Below, in pieces: positions 49,839 through 59,006 of a stretch of DNA of 64,000 bases. The position numbers and the translations under genes were made by a program. Numbering within the stretch: the stretch's first letter is position 1; every line of letters begins with the position of its first letter. The notes beneath the pieces are model-generated. The model had not been told where the DNA came from, made no database searches, and was given only the letters and a program-made list of their open reading frames with translations. This DNA is from JBMOMT01 sp049324835 (lineage in GTDB: Bacteria > Chloroflexota > Anaerolineae > CAYNKW01), in contig JBMOMT010000050.1 of assembly GCA_049324835.1 (NCBI GenBank), forward strand, positions 10,256 to 74,255, in the 5' to 3' direction.

Positions 49839-51356
49839 TCAAGGCTCAAAAACGCGCCATCGACCATCCTGGAAAACCCAGAGGTTTTTTTCCGCCAGGC
49901 AAGCAGGCCAGAACTGCCACTCCTGGCCCATCCGAGCCGGCGGGTCGTAAATCCAGACGTCTGTGACGCGCCGAAACAGAGGGCTGTCGCAATCGAGCGG
50001 CTGCCAGTTTTCGGGCTGGATGCCGTTGGCTGTGATCTGGCCCAGAGAAAAACCGATCTCTGGCCCGCCTTTTAATCCCCATACCTGTGCATCGCCGCCC
50101 AGGTAATAAAAAGCCACAGGCGCCCGGTAGGCGCGTTCCAGCAGCACCGCCGCTGGCTGCGACGATGTCGGCAGCGAGTGAAAAGCCAGTGCGGCTTTGG
50201 TCTTGTGCCAGACGGTAAAATAGGGCGCCAAAGAAATCACCGACAGCCCCAGCGACAGAATCAGCGCCCCACGGCGGATACCGGCGCGGGACACCTGGGC
50301 GAATCCCACCCCCGCCCACAGATAATACAAATAGATCGCCCCCAGAAAAGATTTATAGGCCCACACCTGACGATTCCATACCCTGGCATAAACGAAAACG
50401 ATCGTCACCGGCACCACCATCAGCGTCAGGGCCAGTAGCGCCGCCCAGCGACGCGAGCCGCCGCATTTCCAGCCGCGCCAGAGGCCCCAGAGCGCCATGC
50501 CGCCGCTGGCCACTGCGCCCCACAACACCCACACCCCCAGCGACCACGATTCGAGAGGCGGCCATACCAGGTGCGGTGCGTCCAGGAAATGGCTGCGGGC
50601 AGCGGTCAGTCCAACGCTGCCAAGCGCAAACAGGCCCGGCAAATCTTGCAGTTGGGGCACCCAGGCCCCACCGGCATTGCCAGACCGGAAACTCCAAAAA
50701 ACCAACAGGCTCGGCAGGCTACCGACCAGCGTCAGCAGTAGCCCCAGGCCCAGCCAGCGCCCGGGCAGGGTATCGTTTCCGGCGCGCCAGCGATGCCACG
50801 CCCAGAAAATCAGCGCAAAGGCGGCCTGGGTCGCTGCCACCAGCAGGCCGTAATAATGCGTCCAGGCCATCAGCGCGTTTACCCCTCCCCAGACCAACAG
50901 CAGGCCATGTCGCCCTTGTATGGCCAGAGCCAACAGCACGTAGCCCAGCAGCCACAGCGCAGCCAGGAGCGTGTACATGCGCGTTTCCTGAGCGTAATAG
51001 AGATCGAACGACGACACAGCCATCAGACAGCCGGCGCAGGTGGCAGCCCGCGCCCCCCACCAGCGAAACACGGCCAGCCACACCGTCGCCAACGCCAGCA
51101 TGGAGGCCAGGAGACTGAAAGCCCGCAGGCCCGCTTCACTATCGGGAAGCAGCACCAGGAAGCCCTTCAGCAGGAGATAATACAGCGGCGGATGGGGATC
51201 GCGCAGCGACAACCGGAAAATTTCAAGCGGCGTCATCTGGGCGGTGGCCCAAGACCAGGCCTCGTCCAGAAAGAGACCGTGATGCCCCAGCCGCAGCAGG
51301 CGCAGTGAAAAGCCAAGCAGCAACACCCCGATGAACCCCGGCGCGCCCTGGGGCAT
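49839..51356 (-). CDS. GT-C family glycosyltransferase (ArnT/GT39-like membrane protein)
   Basis: A 505-residue polytopic membrane protein. The first loop HHGLFLDEAWSWATAQM and LRDPHPPLYYLLLKGF carries the catalytic acidic residue and the DPHPPLYY motif of GT-C mannosyltransferase-like enzymes; YYAQETRMYTL is the second typical loop. About 10 membrane helices, then an extracytoplasmic C-terminal domain. It should move a sugar from a polyprenyl-phosphate donor onto an envelope acceptor. I chose ATG 51356, 8 bases after the glycosidase stop; earlier in-frame starts (to 51626) lie in the glycosidase gene. It is the last gene of an exported-carbohydrate operon. Confidence 0.86.
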   Translation of the reverse strand: MPQGAPGFIGVLLLGFSLRLLRLGHHGLFLDEAWSWATAQMTPLEIFRLSLRDPHPPLYYLLLKGFLVLLPDSEAGLRAFSLLASMLALATVWLAVFRWWGARAATCAGCLMAVSSFDLYYAQETRMYTLLAALWLLGYVLLALAIQGRHGLLLVWGGVNALMAWTHYYGLLVAATQAAFALIFWAWHRWRAGNDTLPGRWLGLGLLLTLVGSLPSLLVFWSFRSGNAGGAWVPQLQDLPGLFALGSVGLTAARSHFLDAPHLVWPPLESWSLGVWVLWGAVASGGMALWGLWRGWKCGGSRRWAALLALTLMVVPVTIVFVYARVWNRQVWAYKSFLGAIYLYYLWAGVGFAQVSRAGIRRGALILSLGLSVISLAPYFTVWHKTKAALAFHSLPTSSQPAAVLLERAYRAPVAFYYLGGDAQVWGLKGGPEIGFSLGQITANGIQPENWQPLDCDSPLFRRVTDVWIYDPPARMGQEWQFWPACLAEKNLWVFQDGRWRVFEP

Positions 51357-51364
51357 TTTCGCCG

Positions 51365-54271
51365 TCAGCGATTCACGAGCGGCAGAAAAGTCTCGTCGCA
51401 TTCCTGATGCACCTCCAGCACAAAACTGCCCTCGCCCAGGGCGACGCGAATGCCCTCCGGCGTCATGACGACGCCATCTGTGAGGGCGCTGCCATTTTGC
51501 CAGATCACCTGGCCGTTGAGTGTCAGAACAGCCGAATCGCCGACACGGCGCACCAACGCCTGACCCTGCGCGCCGGTGGGTGAGGTCAGTTCCAGTCGTC
51601 CATCCTGGCAGGCGGGTCGCTCCCAACTCAGGACGAGATCGCCGTTCTGGAGTGGTAAAACGCCCGCTGCGGCCCCACCCACATCGAACGCCGGTTCGAT
51701 CCGCCAGTCGTTGGCTCCCGACCGGCGCGCACCCAGAAGGTAATGGGTCAAGAACCAGGTCGGCGCGCCGCCCCAGCCGTGAGACAGGCTGGCGGCATAG
51801 TTGGTGTGGACGTCAAAGCCTTCCCACCAGGTGGTTGCGCCCAGGTCTAACATGTACCCGTAATGGCGCTCGATGATTTCTAACGCCGCCGAGATACGGC
51901 CCGCCTCGCCCAACGCCTTGAGCACCCAGAACATGCCGTAAACCTCCACGTTGGGCGCTGCCGGATTGGGCGATAACAATTCCAGCAGCGCATCGGCCAC
52001 TGCGCTCACCTCCCCCTCTGGCGCCAGACCACAGGCCAGCGCCCAGGCCTGGGCGTGAGGCGACGGCGAGCTGTACTGACCCTGGAAAAAACTGGCGGCG
52101 TAGCGCCGCTCGGCAACCCGATAGAGCAAGGCGTTGGCCTGCTGCCGGATCGCCTGCGCCTTCTGATCCCACAACGCGGCGTCCTGCGAGCGGCCCGAAG
52201 CCGCAGCGATAGCCGCGGCATCGAGCAGCGTCCGGTAATACAGCGCGTTCACCGCCGTCGACTGGCCGTAACGGCTGGACTCGCCGGCCCAGTCTATCAA
52301 CACCGTCTGCGACCAATGGCCATAGGGGATGTCCAGCAGGCCCGTGGCGGGGTGCTCGTAACCTGCCAGGTAGGCCATCAAGTCCTGCAGCGACGGGTAA
52401 ACCTGAGAGAGCAGCGGCGTGTCGCCGGTTCGCTGCCAGTAATCGTAAAGGCTCTGTAACCACAACATGCCAAAATCCAGCATGTGATTGCCGTCGCCGT
52501 TGGGGGCCAGGGCGTTGGGCCGCCCGTTTTCGAATGCCTCGGCCATCAGCCGCAGGCCACGCCGCAAAAGCTGCGCATCGCCAAAGGCCACCCGGTTGAT
52601 ATGATCCTCGACGTAGGCATCACCCCACCACTGGCCCCGCTCGCGCCACGGGGTATCGGTGTAGGCGTCGGTCATGTTGGGGTAGAGCGTGTCCACGCCC
52701 ACCTGCCAGATGTCGTTCAGCCGCTCGCTGGCCGAGCTGAACGCGCCGCGCCGGGCCACAGGGTAGCGCTCTTCCCACACCTGAACGTTCTCCAGGTGTA
52801 CGGTCGCCTCCCCCCAGACGGCGATCAGCACGTAACGGCCGGCCCGGGCATCGAGCGTGGTGATGGCGCGGCGCGCGCCATCCAACACCCACGAATCGAC
52901 CTGATTCCACTCGGCGTGCAGCGAGCCGGGAAAAGGCAGAGGACGCACTCCCTGCCACAGCCGCTCGTCCCAGCCAATATCCACGATGCTGCCGGCCGGC
53001 CCGGTCACGTCGGCGGTCAGGCGACCGTGGATCACCCGGCCCAGGTCCAGCACGACGTAGGCCGGCAGGGTTGGGAATTCGATGTTTAGCCCCGCCCCTT
53101 CCGAGATGACCACCCGGCCCGGCTGGTGGATCGGTTCGGCCAGCAGCAGCCGGTGGCCGGCGCGCCGGCCCTGCTCAAAGGGCAGCGAGGCATAAAAAAT
53201 ACCCTGCGTCGACAGGCCGACCGTCAGGCCGTCGTCGGGCAGGCCGGAAAAGGCGAGTATGTGCCCGCCGGGATCGAGGCTGGCCGTGGCGATGACCACA
53301 TCGGGGCGCGCTGCGCCCGCATCGGCCCAGCTCAGCAGGCCGCCATCGAGCCGGACGGTCGCCTGCGGCTCTGTTTCCGCGCCAGAGAGCATCTCTACCG
53401 TCAGGACCGTCGCCTCCAGGGCCTGCAAAGACAGGGGATAGGGATCGGACAGCGGCGGGAGCAGTTCGATCACGGCCCGGCCGGGCGAGAGCGCGCCGGC
53501 GTCGATCGCCGTGGAAGTGAGAGGCACACTGACCAGCAGCGGGATGGAGCGAGGCCCGGTGGTGGGTTGGGTCGTATCCCTCTCGACGGCGGCGGGCCAG
53601 GCGGTGTCGGCAAAGCCGGGCTGCATCCAGTCGGCGGGGAGCTGCCGCAGGTCCAGCAACTCGGTCGGCCCGATGAGGTCCCAGGCATGCACCGGGGCGG
53701 CATCCTGCCGCCAGGCCGTCGATGACTGGGCCTTCCACAACACATCGGTGGTCACGGCGACGCGCAAACCAGCCGCGCCCACACCCTGCAGATGAGCCTT
53801 GAGAGCCGGCTGGCTCGATTCGGAGCGGCGGTTGTTGGGCGCCCACTGCGCCAGCACCGCCAGGAGATGATCACCCGGCGGCAATTGCCCCAGCGGCAGC
53901 AGATCGTATTCGTGGGTTTGTAACGAAAAGCGGGCCGGACCGCGGCCCACCCACACGCCGTCGAGCCAGGCCTCGTAGCGCGTATCGGCCCAAATGACGA
54001 GCTCGACGTCGTCCAGTGTTTCATCGAGGCTGAACGGCCGCCGGAACAGGACGACCTCGTGGGCTGCCGGGGCGGCGGCGTGGGCCCAGATGGGCCGATC
54101 CTGGCCGCAGCCGCCAGAGCAGGCCGTCAGGGGCAGGTAGACGCGGGGCAGCAGCGATGCCACCGTCGCTGCCGGTTGGGCGCTGCTGACCGGCGACGTG
54201 ACCGGCCCAATCAGCAGGCCGATCAGGATCAGAACCAGGCCAGTCGTCAGGGCGCGCGCCAGGCTGTACAA
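51365..54271 (-). CDS. Secreted alpha-L-rhamnosidase-like glycoside hydrolase (GH78 type)
   Basis: A 968-residue exported protein. N-terminal signal/anchor helix (about 8-25), followed by RVYLPLTACSG. A bacterial rhamnosidase N-domain (about 60-190) and beta domain (about 330-520) precede an (alpha/alpha)6 catalytic barrel (about 530-860) with DTPWRERGQWWGDAYV, PNGDGNHMLDF and TTWWEGFD, positions matching the acidic catalytic residues of GH78. A C-terminal beta domain follows, ending ETFLPLVNR. Start is TTG 54271. It would trim rhamnose from a surface or plant glycan. It lies between a GH-A glycosidase and a GT-C transferase. Confidence 0.88.
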   Translation of the reverse strand: MYSLARALTTGLVLILIGLLIGPVTSPVSSAQPAATVASLLPRVYLPLTACSGGCGQDRPIWAHAAAPAAHEVVLFRRPFSLDETLDDVELVIWADTRYEAWLDGVWVGRGPARFSLQTHEYDLLPLGQLPPGDHLLAVLAQWAPNNRRSESSQPALKAHLQGVGAAGLRVAVTTDVLWKAQSSTAWRQDAAPVHAWDLIGPTELLDLRQLPADWMQPGFADTAWPAAVERDTTQPTTGPRSIPLLVSVPLTSTAIDAGALSPGRAVIELLPPLSDPYPLSLQALEATVLTVEMLSGAETEPQATVRLDGGLLSWADAGAARPDVVIATASLDPGGHILAFSGLPDDGLTVGLSTQGIFYASLPFEQGRRAGHRLLLAEPIHQPGRVVISEGAGLNIEFPTLPAYVVLDLGRVIHGRLTADVTGPAGSIVDIGWDERLWQGVRPLPFPGSLHAEWNQVDSWVLDGARRAITTLDARAGRYVLIAVWGEATVHLENVQVWEERYPVARRGAFSSASERLNDIWQVGVDTLYPNMTDAYTDTPWRERGQWWGDAYVEDHINRVAFGDAQLLRRGLRLMAEAFENGRPNALAPNGDGNHMLDFGMLWLQSLYDYWQRTGDTPLLSQVYPSLQDLMAYLAGYEHPATGLLDIPYGHWSQTVLIDWAGESSRYGQSTAVNALYYRTLLDAAAIAAASGRSQDAALWDQKAQAIRQQANALLYRVAERRYAASFFQGQYSSPSPHAQAWALACGLAPEGEVSAVADALLELLSPNPAAPNVEVYGMFWVLKALGEAGRISAALEIIERHYGYMLDLGATTWWEGFDVHTNYAASLSHGWGGAPTWFLTHYLLGARRSGANDWRIEPAFDVGGAAAGVLPLQNGDLVLSWERPACQDGRLELTSPTGAQGQALVRRVGDSAVLTLNGQVIWQNGSALTDGVVMTPEGIRVALGEGSFVLEVHQECDETFLPLVNR

Positions 54272-54282
54272 TCACCATCCCC

Positions 54283-55812
54283 TCACCGATTGAGCCACAC
54301 GTAGATCGGCTCGAACTGCACGTCCAGACGATAATCGCTGCCAGAGGTGGTCGGCGTGATGGTGGCGCCATCGCGGTTGCGCGCCACGATGTAACTGGAC
54401 TGCGGGAGGGTGATGGTCAGCAGGGTGTCGGATTCGGCCCACACCACGTGCACGTACTCGCCGGCGCTGCGGCGAAAGGCATAGGCTTCTATGCCGGCGC
54501 CGTAATCGACGGCCTCGACAAAGTGCGTGCCGTGCAGCTCGGTGGTGAGCCGCTGATAGGCCGTATAGGCCGGTTGAGGGTCGTCATCGTCATCGAGCAG
54601 GCCGGTATAACGCCAGCCTGGCCCGTTGAGCGTGTACCAGACAAAACCCATGATGTCTTCACCCAGCCCGCGGACAAAAGTGCGCACCACGTGATTGGCC
54701 TGCGACTGGTAAAAATCGTTGCCCGGCGGGTTGCACCAACTGTAATAATCGGGGCACATCAGGCTGGTTTCGTTGAGAAAGAGGGGCTTGTCCACACCGT
54801 ACTGGCTCATGGTCTGCCTCAGGTAGCGGGCCTTGCCCACCGCGCCGCCGCCCCAGCTATCCCAGACGCCATTGGCCCCGTTGTCGTAATCCACTTTGAC
54901 GTTGCCGTAGGGGGGGTAGGAATGATAGGCCACGATGTCAAAGTAAGGGGCTGCCCCGGCCTCCAGGATGCCTTTCAAGAACAACTCTGGTTTGCCCTGA
55001 TAGGGGTTGGTGGTGTCAGGTCGATTCAGCAACAGCCCGCCGATCCACACCTGGGCGTTAGAGTCCTCGGCCTTGATGGCCGGGCCAACCACCTTGAGCA
55101 TGTCGCCGTAATGACGGCCGCCATAGTAGGGATCGCCGATGTCGCCCCAGCAACCGAACCAGTAATTGTGCGGCACCAGCGAGGGATCGACGTCCGGCTC
55201 GTTGCCGATCTCCCAATGGTGCACGTTAAACTCGGACGTTTTGTAACGGGCGACCAACTGGCTCAAAAAACTGGCAAAGGCGTTAAACTTGTCCGCGCGC
55301 ACGGCGGCGCAATACGAACGTTCACCATCCGAGCCGTATTCTTGGACCGTCGCCCAGGTTGGGGAATCGATCACCAACACCGCCGGCGTCAGCCCGGCCT
55401 GGCGCAGCGCGCGCAACTCTTCCTCAAAACCGGCCACCTCGTCCCATTGCAGAGGACCGCCTTCGGTGGGCTGTAATTCGCGCCACGAGATGCGCAGGCT
55501 GCCCAGGCGCGCCCACTGGGCGCCCAGCTCGTCGGCGCGGGTGAGCAGTGTGCTGCCCGGCGACATCAACAGGTTGGACTCGAAACCAAAGGGGGAGATC
55601 CAGGGATAGCCCTTGAAGACCAGCGGCAGGTGCAGCGTGATCGCCGCCGATGCCTGCACCATCGCATCCTGTGCACCGGGGTGCGCCTGGGTGAGTTCGT
55701 CGGCGGCGCCGGGGGGACGGCTGTTGGCCTGAGCCAGCAACCGGGTGAACAGCAACAGCCCGGCCGCCAGGCCCATCACCGCCAGCAGGTGAAAGAGAGA
55801 TCTTTTGGACAT
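54283..55812 (-). CDS. Secreted GH-A clan glycoside hydrolase (GH39/GH5-like)
   Basis: A 509-residue exported protein. Signal peptide (about 1-30, HLLAVMGLAAGLLLFTRLLAQA), then LHLPLVFKG (60-68). The TIM-barrel (about 70-440) shows E205 in HHWEIGNEPDVD as acid/base and E348 in PLFLNETSL as nucleophile. A C-terminal beta domain ends the protein. The GNEP motif marks clan GH-A; the exact family (GH39, GH5 or other) needs a search. AAGGAG precedes the ATG. It lies 33 bases after the secreted-protein gene and 11 before the rhamnosidase gene, in one operon. Confidence 0.87.
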   Translation of the reverse strand: MSKRSLFHLLAVMGLAAGLLLFTRLLAQANSRPPGAADELTQAHPGAQDAMVQASAAITLHLPLVFKGYPWISPFGFESNLLMSPGSTLLTRADELGAQWARLGSLRISWRELQPTEGGPLQWDEVAGFEEELRALRQAGLTPAVLVIDSPTWATVQEYGSDGERSYCAAVRADKFNAFASFLSQLVARYKTSEFNVHHWEIGNEPDVDPSLVPHNYWFGCWGDIGDPYYGGRHYGDMLKVVGPAIKAEDSNAQVWIGGLLLNRPDTTNPYQGKPELFLKGILEAGAAPYFDIVAYHSYPPYGNVKVDYDNGANGVWDSWGGGAVGKARYLRQTMSQYGVDKPLFLNETSLMCPDYYSWCNPPGNDFYQSQANHVVRTFVRGLGEDIMGFVWYTLNGPGWRYTGLLDDDDDPQPAYTAYQRLTTELHGTHFVEAVDYGAGIEAYAFRRSAGEYVHVVWAESDTLLTITLPQSSYIVARNRDGATITPTTSGSDYRLDVQFEPIYVWLNR

Positions 55813-55845
55813 GAAAACTCCTTGCCAGGCGCGCCGAACGAGGCG

Positions 55846-56376
55846 CTACTGAGATTGGCGCAACGTGGCCGGCAGGTACAGACAGCCGCCGACGGTTGTC
55901 TTCATCGAGTCTGATGCCAACACCTCCAAATCGCCATAAATGTCCCGGATTTCCGCCGTATGCACCACAGGATCACAGGCTTCCCGATCCAGGTGATAAC
56001 CGGCGACGGTGACGATGTCGTATCCGGCGAGACGAGACGGCAACCATTGCAATCTGGGGGGACCGGCTGGTTGTGAGTTGGTCATCGGATCGGTGGCCGT
56101 CACGGTGAAACCCTGCGGCAGATGATAGTCGAGTGTCCAGTCGTCCGAGCCAACCGGCCGGGTGAGATAGACGGAATACGTCACCACCGTATTGGCCACG
56201 GTCGTCTGCGGGCCGGAGAGGCTCAGGTCAAGATCATCGGCCTGGACGCCCGACGCAGCCAGGGCGGGCAGGGCGGCGGGCGCAACGGCGGCGCCCAAAA
56301 CGCTCAGCAGAACGAACGTCAGGCCCAGCATCAGCGCCGCGCCGGAGAGCAAAAATATCACACGTCTGGTAAGCAT
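55846..56376 (-). CDS. Secreted DUF11-like repeat protein
   Basis: A 176-residue exported protein. Signal peptide (about 1-36, IFLLSGAALMLGLTFVLLSVL), then a beta-sandwich domain reading LDLSLSGPQTTVANTVVTYSVYL and DYHLPQGFTVTATDP, typical of DUF11/conserved repeat domains of surface proteins. It ends GGCLYLPATLRQSQ. Probable surface or structural role. GGAGGG precedes the ATG. It is the first of four genes running to 49839 and may be a marker of the same secreted locus. Confidence 0.75.
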   Translation of the reverse strand: MLTRRVIFLLSGAALMLGLTFVLLSVLGAAVAPAALPALAASGVQADDLDLSLSGPQTTVANTVVTYSVYLTRPVGSDDWTLDYHLPQGFTVTATDPMTNSQPAGPPRLQWLPSRLAGYDIVTVAGYHLDREACDPVVHTAEIRDIYGDLEVLASDSMKTTVGGCLYLPATLRQSQ

Positions 56377-56565
56377 CGGTTTACCCTCCTTGAATCACAA
56401 AAGGTCATCGTTTTGCATCGGCAACAATAGAGAACCCGGCGTCTCGACGGGTTTATCTGTGTTAACCTGTGTCCTGTTCTGTGTTTTTCAGGCCAGGCTT
56501 TGAGATGCGCGCCCCAGTTTTCTCGGCCAGCCCGGTCGAAACGGTCAATCGGCAGGTCGAGCGGC

Positions 56566-58464
56566 TCAGCCGCCGTAATAATATCCCATCACCGTCGCCA
56601 GAGAGAACACGTCCAGCAGCGCCAGCGCCGCCAGCAACCCCACGGCGACCCGTCTCCTGGCCCATCGCGGCGTCAGCGCCAGCCAGCCGCCCATCAACGC
56701 CAGGCTGGTGGGCGCGATGGCCGGGTAGGCATAACGCGCGCTGGGGATGAACGGCTTGACGATCAACGGATGCACACGCAGCAGCGCATTGCCCCACACC
56801 AGCAACGCCGCCAGGATCAACAACCCCACCGCTCGCCGCTCCGCCAGCGCGGGGCCAGACCGCCAAAAGCGCCACAGCCCCACGGCGGTCCCGGCCGCCG
56901 CCGCGAGGGTGAGCGCATCCAGGCCGCCATACCAGCCAGCGGGCAGGGAGATGTGCGCCCAACCAAAGCGGGCCCAAAAGGTGTGCAACAGATTGCTGGC
57001 CGCCGCGCCGTAGAGCCAGCCGGTGCGTTGCCAGTCGAGCGCCGAGGCCAGCGAGAGCATCGGCGGGCGATGGGTGAGATCAAAAAACACCACTTCTGCC
57101 CAGGGACGCACCCGAGGCCAGGCCGACTCTGCCGAGCCGTTGCGCAGCCAATTGACAAAAGGTTGCCCGTCCCAGATGCCCCCTTGCCCGCGGTCGTCAT
57201 CAAAAAGCGGCCTGCTGCCCGGCGACCTCTCACCCTGGATGAGCGCCAGGCCGTCGTAATAGACGTCGATGGCCTGCTCTGGAGCCTGGCCGAGCCAGGG
57301 TTGCAGCAGCACCTGGAGCCATTCGGCGTCGGCGGTCACGGTGGCCGTGATGGCCTGCCAGGCCGGGGTGGTGTCCACCTCGATCCACTGCCAGGCGCGT
57401 TGACTGCCGTCGCGCAGGCTCGGAGAGCTGATGCGCGCCGGGCGAGAGGCCCAAACCCAGGCTCCCAGAGTGACCGTCTGTCCGCGCAGGGCCTCGACAG
57501 CGTCTGCCAGGAGCGGCTGCTCAAATTGTTGGTCTGCCGTTTCGGGCATCACCGTCAGCCGCAAGACGTGCGCTCCCAGCGGCGATTGTTCACTCTGCTG
57601 GCGGGTGGGCTCATCCTGGATACCGCCACGGTACCACAGCGCGGCATCACCCCACCCCACAAGGGCCACCATCGCCACAAGCCCCACGGCCGCCGGCGCC
57701 GCCCAGGCCCATCTGGTCCATGGCCGCCGCAGCCAGGCCCAGGCGATGGTCAACGGCAACAGCAGCCAGGCTACCAGGGCGGTGTTTTTGGTCCAGCCGC
57801 CCAGCGCCGCCGCGCCGACGAGCCACAACAAACCAGACAACGACAACCCTCGCCGGATGGCCCGCACAGCGCCCCACAGAAAGAAACTCAAAACCACCGT
57901 CGCGCCCACGTCGTTGCTGACCGCGGTCATCAGATCGACGTAGGCCGGCAGCAGAGCCATCATCGCCGGCGCGGCCCAACGCAGGGCATGCCCCGGCGGC
58001 AGAATCTCGGCCACCAAGCGGCTGGCGATCCAGATACTCAGACCCCACAGCAACACCGACACCAGACGCGCCACGTAGAGCTGATCCACCACTTCCAGAT
58101 GGGACAAAAAGTAAAGCAGCGGCGCGCTCAGCAAATAGTAAACGGGGGGGTGTTCCAGTTCCGAAAGGCCAATCCAGATCGGCTCGTCGTCGGCCAGCAG
58201 GTCGGGGCGAATGTCTGACCCTCGAAAAAAGCCATGCTCTATCATCGACGAGGCCACCTCACGGCGCATCGTCTGGTCAAAATCCCCAACCTGCGGCAGC
58301 GATCGGCGGTTGGCCAGCAGCCAGATGTATTCCAGGTGGGTGGGCTCGTCTGGGTGTTGCCAGGGTGGCACGATAGCCACCTGGAGCAACCCTCGAACCA
58401 GGACATAGGCCAGCAGCACAGCCAGCCACCTGTTCTCCCTCGTGCGCGTGTCGGTTGATGTCAA
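56566..58464 (-). CDS. Polytopic membrane protein, GT-C/DUF2142-like glycosyltransferase
   Basis: A 632-residue membrane protein with about 11 helices. The first loop reads VPPWQHPDEPTHLEYIW, the PDExxH signature of the DUF2142-type GT-C proteins, with HGFFRGSDIRPD and ELEHPPVYYLLSAPL further on. A large extracytoplasmic domain (about 290-460) contains a beta-sandwich (LGAWVWASRPARIS, ALIQGERS). It probably transfers lipid-linked sugars in envelope glycan assembly. I chose TTG 58464: the -10 at 58499-58504 makes ATG 58563 and 58512 untranscribed, and a GGGGGCAGGA stretch precedes the TTG. Start is moderately certain. Confidence 0.82.
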   Translation of the reverse strand: MTSTDTRTRENRWLAVLLAYVLVRGLLQVAIVPPWQHPDEPTHLEYIWLLANRRSLPQVGDFDQTMRREVASSMIEHGFFRGSDIRPDLLADDEPIWIGLSELEHPPVYYLLSAPLLYFLSHLEVVDQLYVARLVSVLLWGLSIWIASRLVAEILPPGHALRWAAPAMMALLPAYVDLMTAVSNDVGATVVLSFFLWGAVRAIRRGLSLSGLLWLVGAAALGGWTKNTALVAWLLLPLTIAWAWLRRPWTRWAWAAPAAVGLVAMVALVGWGDAALWYRGGIQDEPTRQQSEQSPLGAHVLRLTVMPETADQQFEQPLLADAVEALRGQTVTLGAWVWASRPARISSPSLRDGSQRAWQWIEVDTTPAWQAITATVTADAEWLQVLLQPWLGQAPEQAIDVYYDGLALIQGERSPGSRPLFDDDRGQGGIWDGQPFVNWLRNGSAESAWPRVRPWAEVVFFDLTHRPPMLSLASALDWQRTGWLYGAAASNLLHTFWARFGWAHISLPAGWYGGLDALTLAAAAGTAVGLWRFWRSGPALAERRAVGLLILAALLVWGNALLRVHPLIVKPFIPSARYAYPAIAPTSLALMGGWLALTPRWARRRVAVGLLAALALLDVFSLATVMGYYYGG

Positions 58465-58498
58465 TCCTGCCCCCAACGGCCTGCCGCAAGATTGGCCA

Positions 58499-58527
58499 AG
58501 TATACCACACATCGCCGTTGTGCAAAA
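58499..58527 (-). promoter_or_regulatory. Promoter for the GT-C/DUF2142-like gene
   Basis: Minus strand TGG then TATACT (58499-58504), an extended -10, with weak TTTTGC (58522-58527) 17 bp upstream. Predicted start near 58492. Confidence 0.6.
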
Positions 58528-58564
58528 GCAGCCCGGCGGCAAGACCAGGGGCCACAATAACACA

Positions 58565-58592
58565 AGGCCAGCTCTCGATCGAGGACTGGCCT
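58565..58592 (-). terminator. Hairpin after the 78-residue gene
   Basis: AGGCCAG (58565-58571) with CTGGCCT (58586-58592), and inner palindrome CTCGATCGAG. On the minus strand it is followed by TTGTGTTATTG. Lies 25 bases past the stop. Confidence 0.5.
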
Positions 58593-58616
58593 CACCATCT
58601 GCGCCGCGAACAGGTT

Positions 58617-58853
58617 CTATTGGAAAAAGACCTGATACCGTTCGGCCAAATCACCCAGCAGCCGACTGAGAGCCAGCTTTTCCAGGCTGGTCTCGAAGAA
58701 AAAGCGCCAGTAGGGTGGCTCGGGGTCCCAGCGGGTCCAACTGCACAGGCCATGATCCTGGAGCTTTTCCTGCACGGCGATACAGGCCGCAAAACCACCC
58801 GTCCCACGGATGGTATAACACTCTCTCAGCTCTTCCAATACCGTCGAATCCAT
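58617..58853 (-). CDS. Small protein of unknown function (78 aa)
   Basis: A 78-residue soluble protein beginning MDSTVLEELRECYTI and containing two aromatic-rich stretches (CSWTRWDPEPPYWRFFFET). No known domain recognised. It has the strongest promoter of the minus strand in this region (58902-58930), an operator-like palindrome exactly at the start site and a terminator after the stop, which argues that it is a real, separately controlled gene. ATG 58853 is the only start downstream of the transcription start; a frame open to 58979 is not transcribed. A weak GGGA precedes the ATG. Confidence 0.7.
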   Translation of the reverse strand: MDSTVLEELRECYTIRGTGGFAACIAVQEKLQDHGLCSWTRWDPEPPYWRFFFETSLEKLALSRLLGDLAERYQVFFQ

Positions 58854-58879
58854 TTTGGCATCCCTCTGGCATCCCACGC

Positions 58880-58895
58880 TGTCACTGGCGTGACA
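58880..58895. promoter_or_regulatory. 16-bp palindrome at the transcription start (operator-like)
   Basis: TGTCAC (58880-58885), 4-base centre, GTGACA (58890-58895). It covers the predicted start site of the promoter at 58902-58930, the position where a repressor dimer would block transcription of the 78-residue gene. The repressor is unknown. Confidence 0.6.
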
Positions 58896-58901
58896 CCTTT
58901 C

Positions 58902-58930
58902 ATTATAAAGGGTTTCAAGACAGAAGTCAA
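58902..58930 (-). promoter_or_regulatory. Sigma70-like promoter for the 78-residue gene
   Basis: Minus strand TTGACT (58925-58930), 17-bp spacer, TATAAT (58902-58907, perfect). Predicted start near 58895. Confidence 0.85.
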
Positions 58931-58933
58931 GAC

Positions 58934-58962
58934 TTTTCGACGCCGAAAAAATAGAGTATAAT
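58934..58962 (+). promoter_or_regulatory. Promoter for the purB operon
   Basis: TATAAT (58957-58962, perfect) with weak TTTTCG (58934-58939) 17 bp upstream in an A-rich setting. Divergent from the promoter at 58902-58930; the two -35 boxes are 3 bp apart. Confidence 0.6.
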
Positions 58963-59006
58963 GTTTTCGTCCCCATCATCTGCCGCGCTCAAGAGGGAAC
59001 AACCAC

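Noticed and set aside
51690..51720. GGTTCGATCC-like words as part of a tRNA T-loop.
   Set aside because: They fall inside the rhamnosidase reading frame and no cloverleaf can be formed around them.
56377..56565. The gap between the DUF11-like and GT-C genes as a possible riboswitch or RNA gene.
   Set aside because: It shows only a weak purine-rich stretch and repeats of ACACAG-like words; I could not build a stable conserved-type RNA structure.
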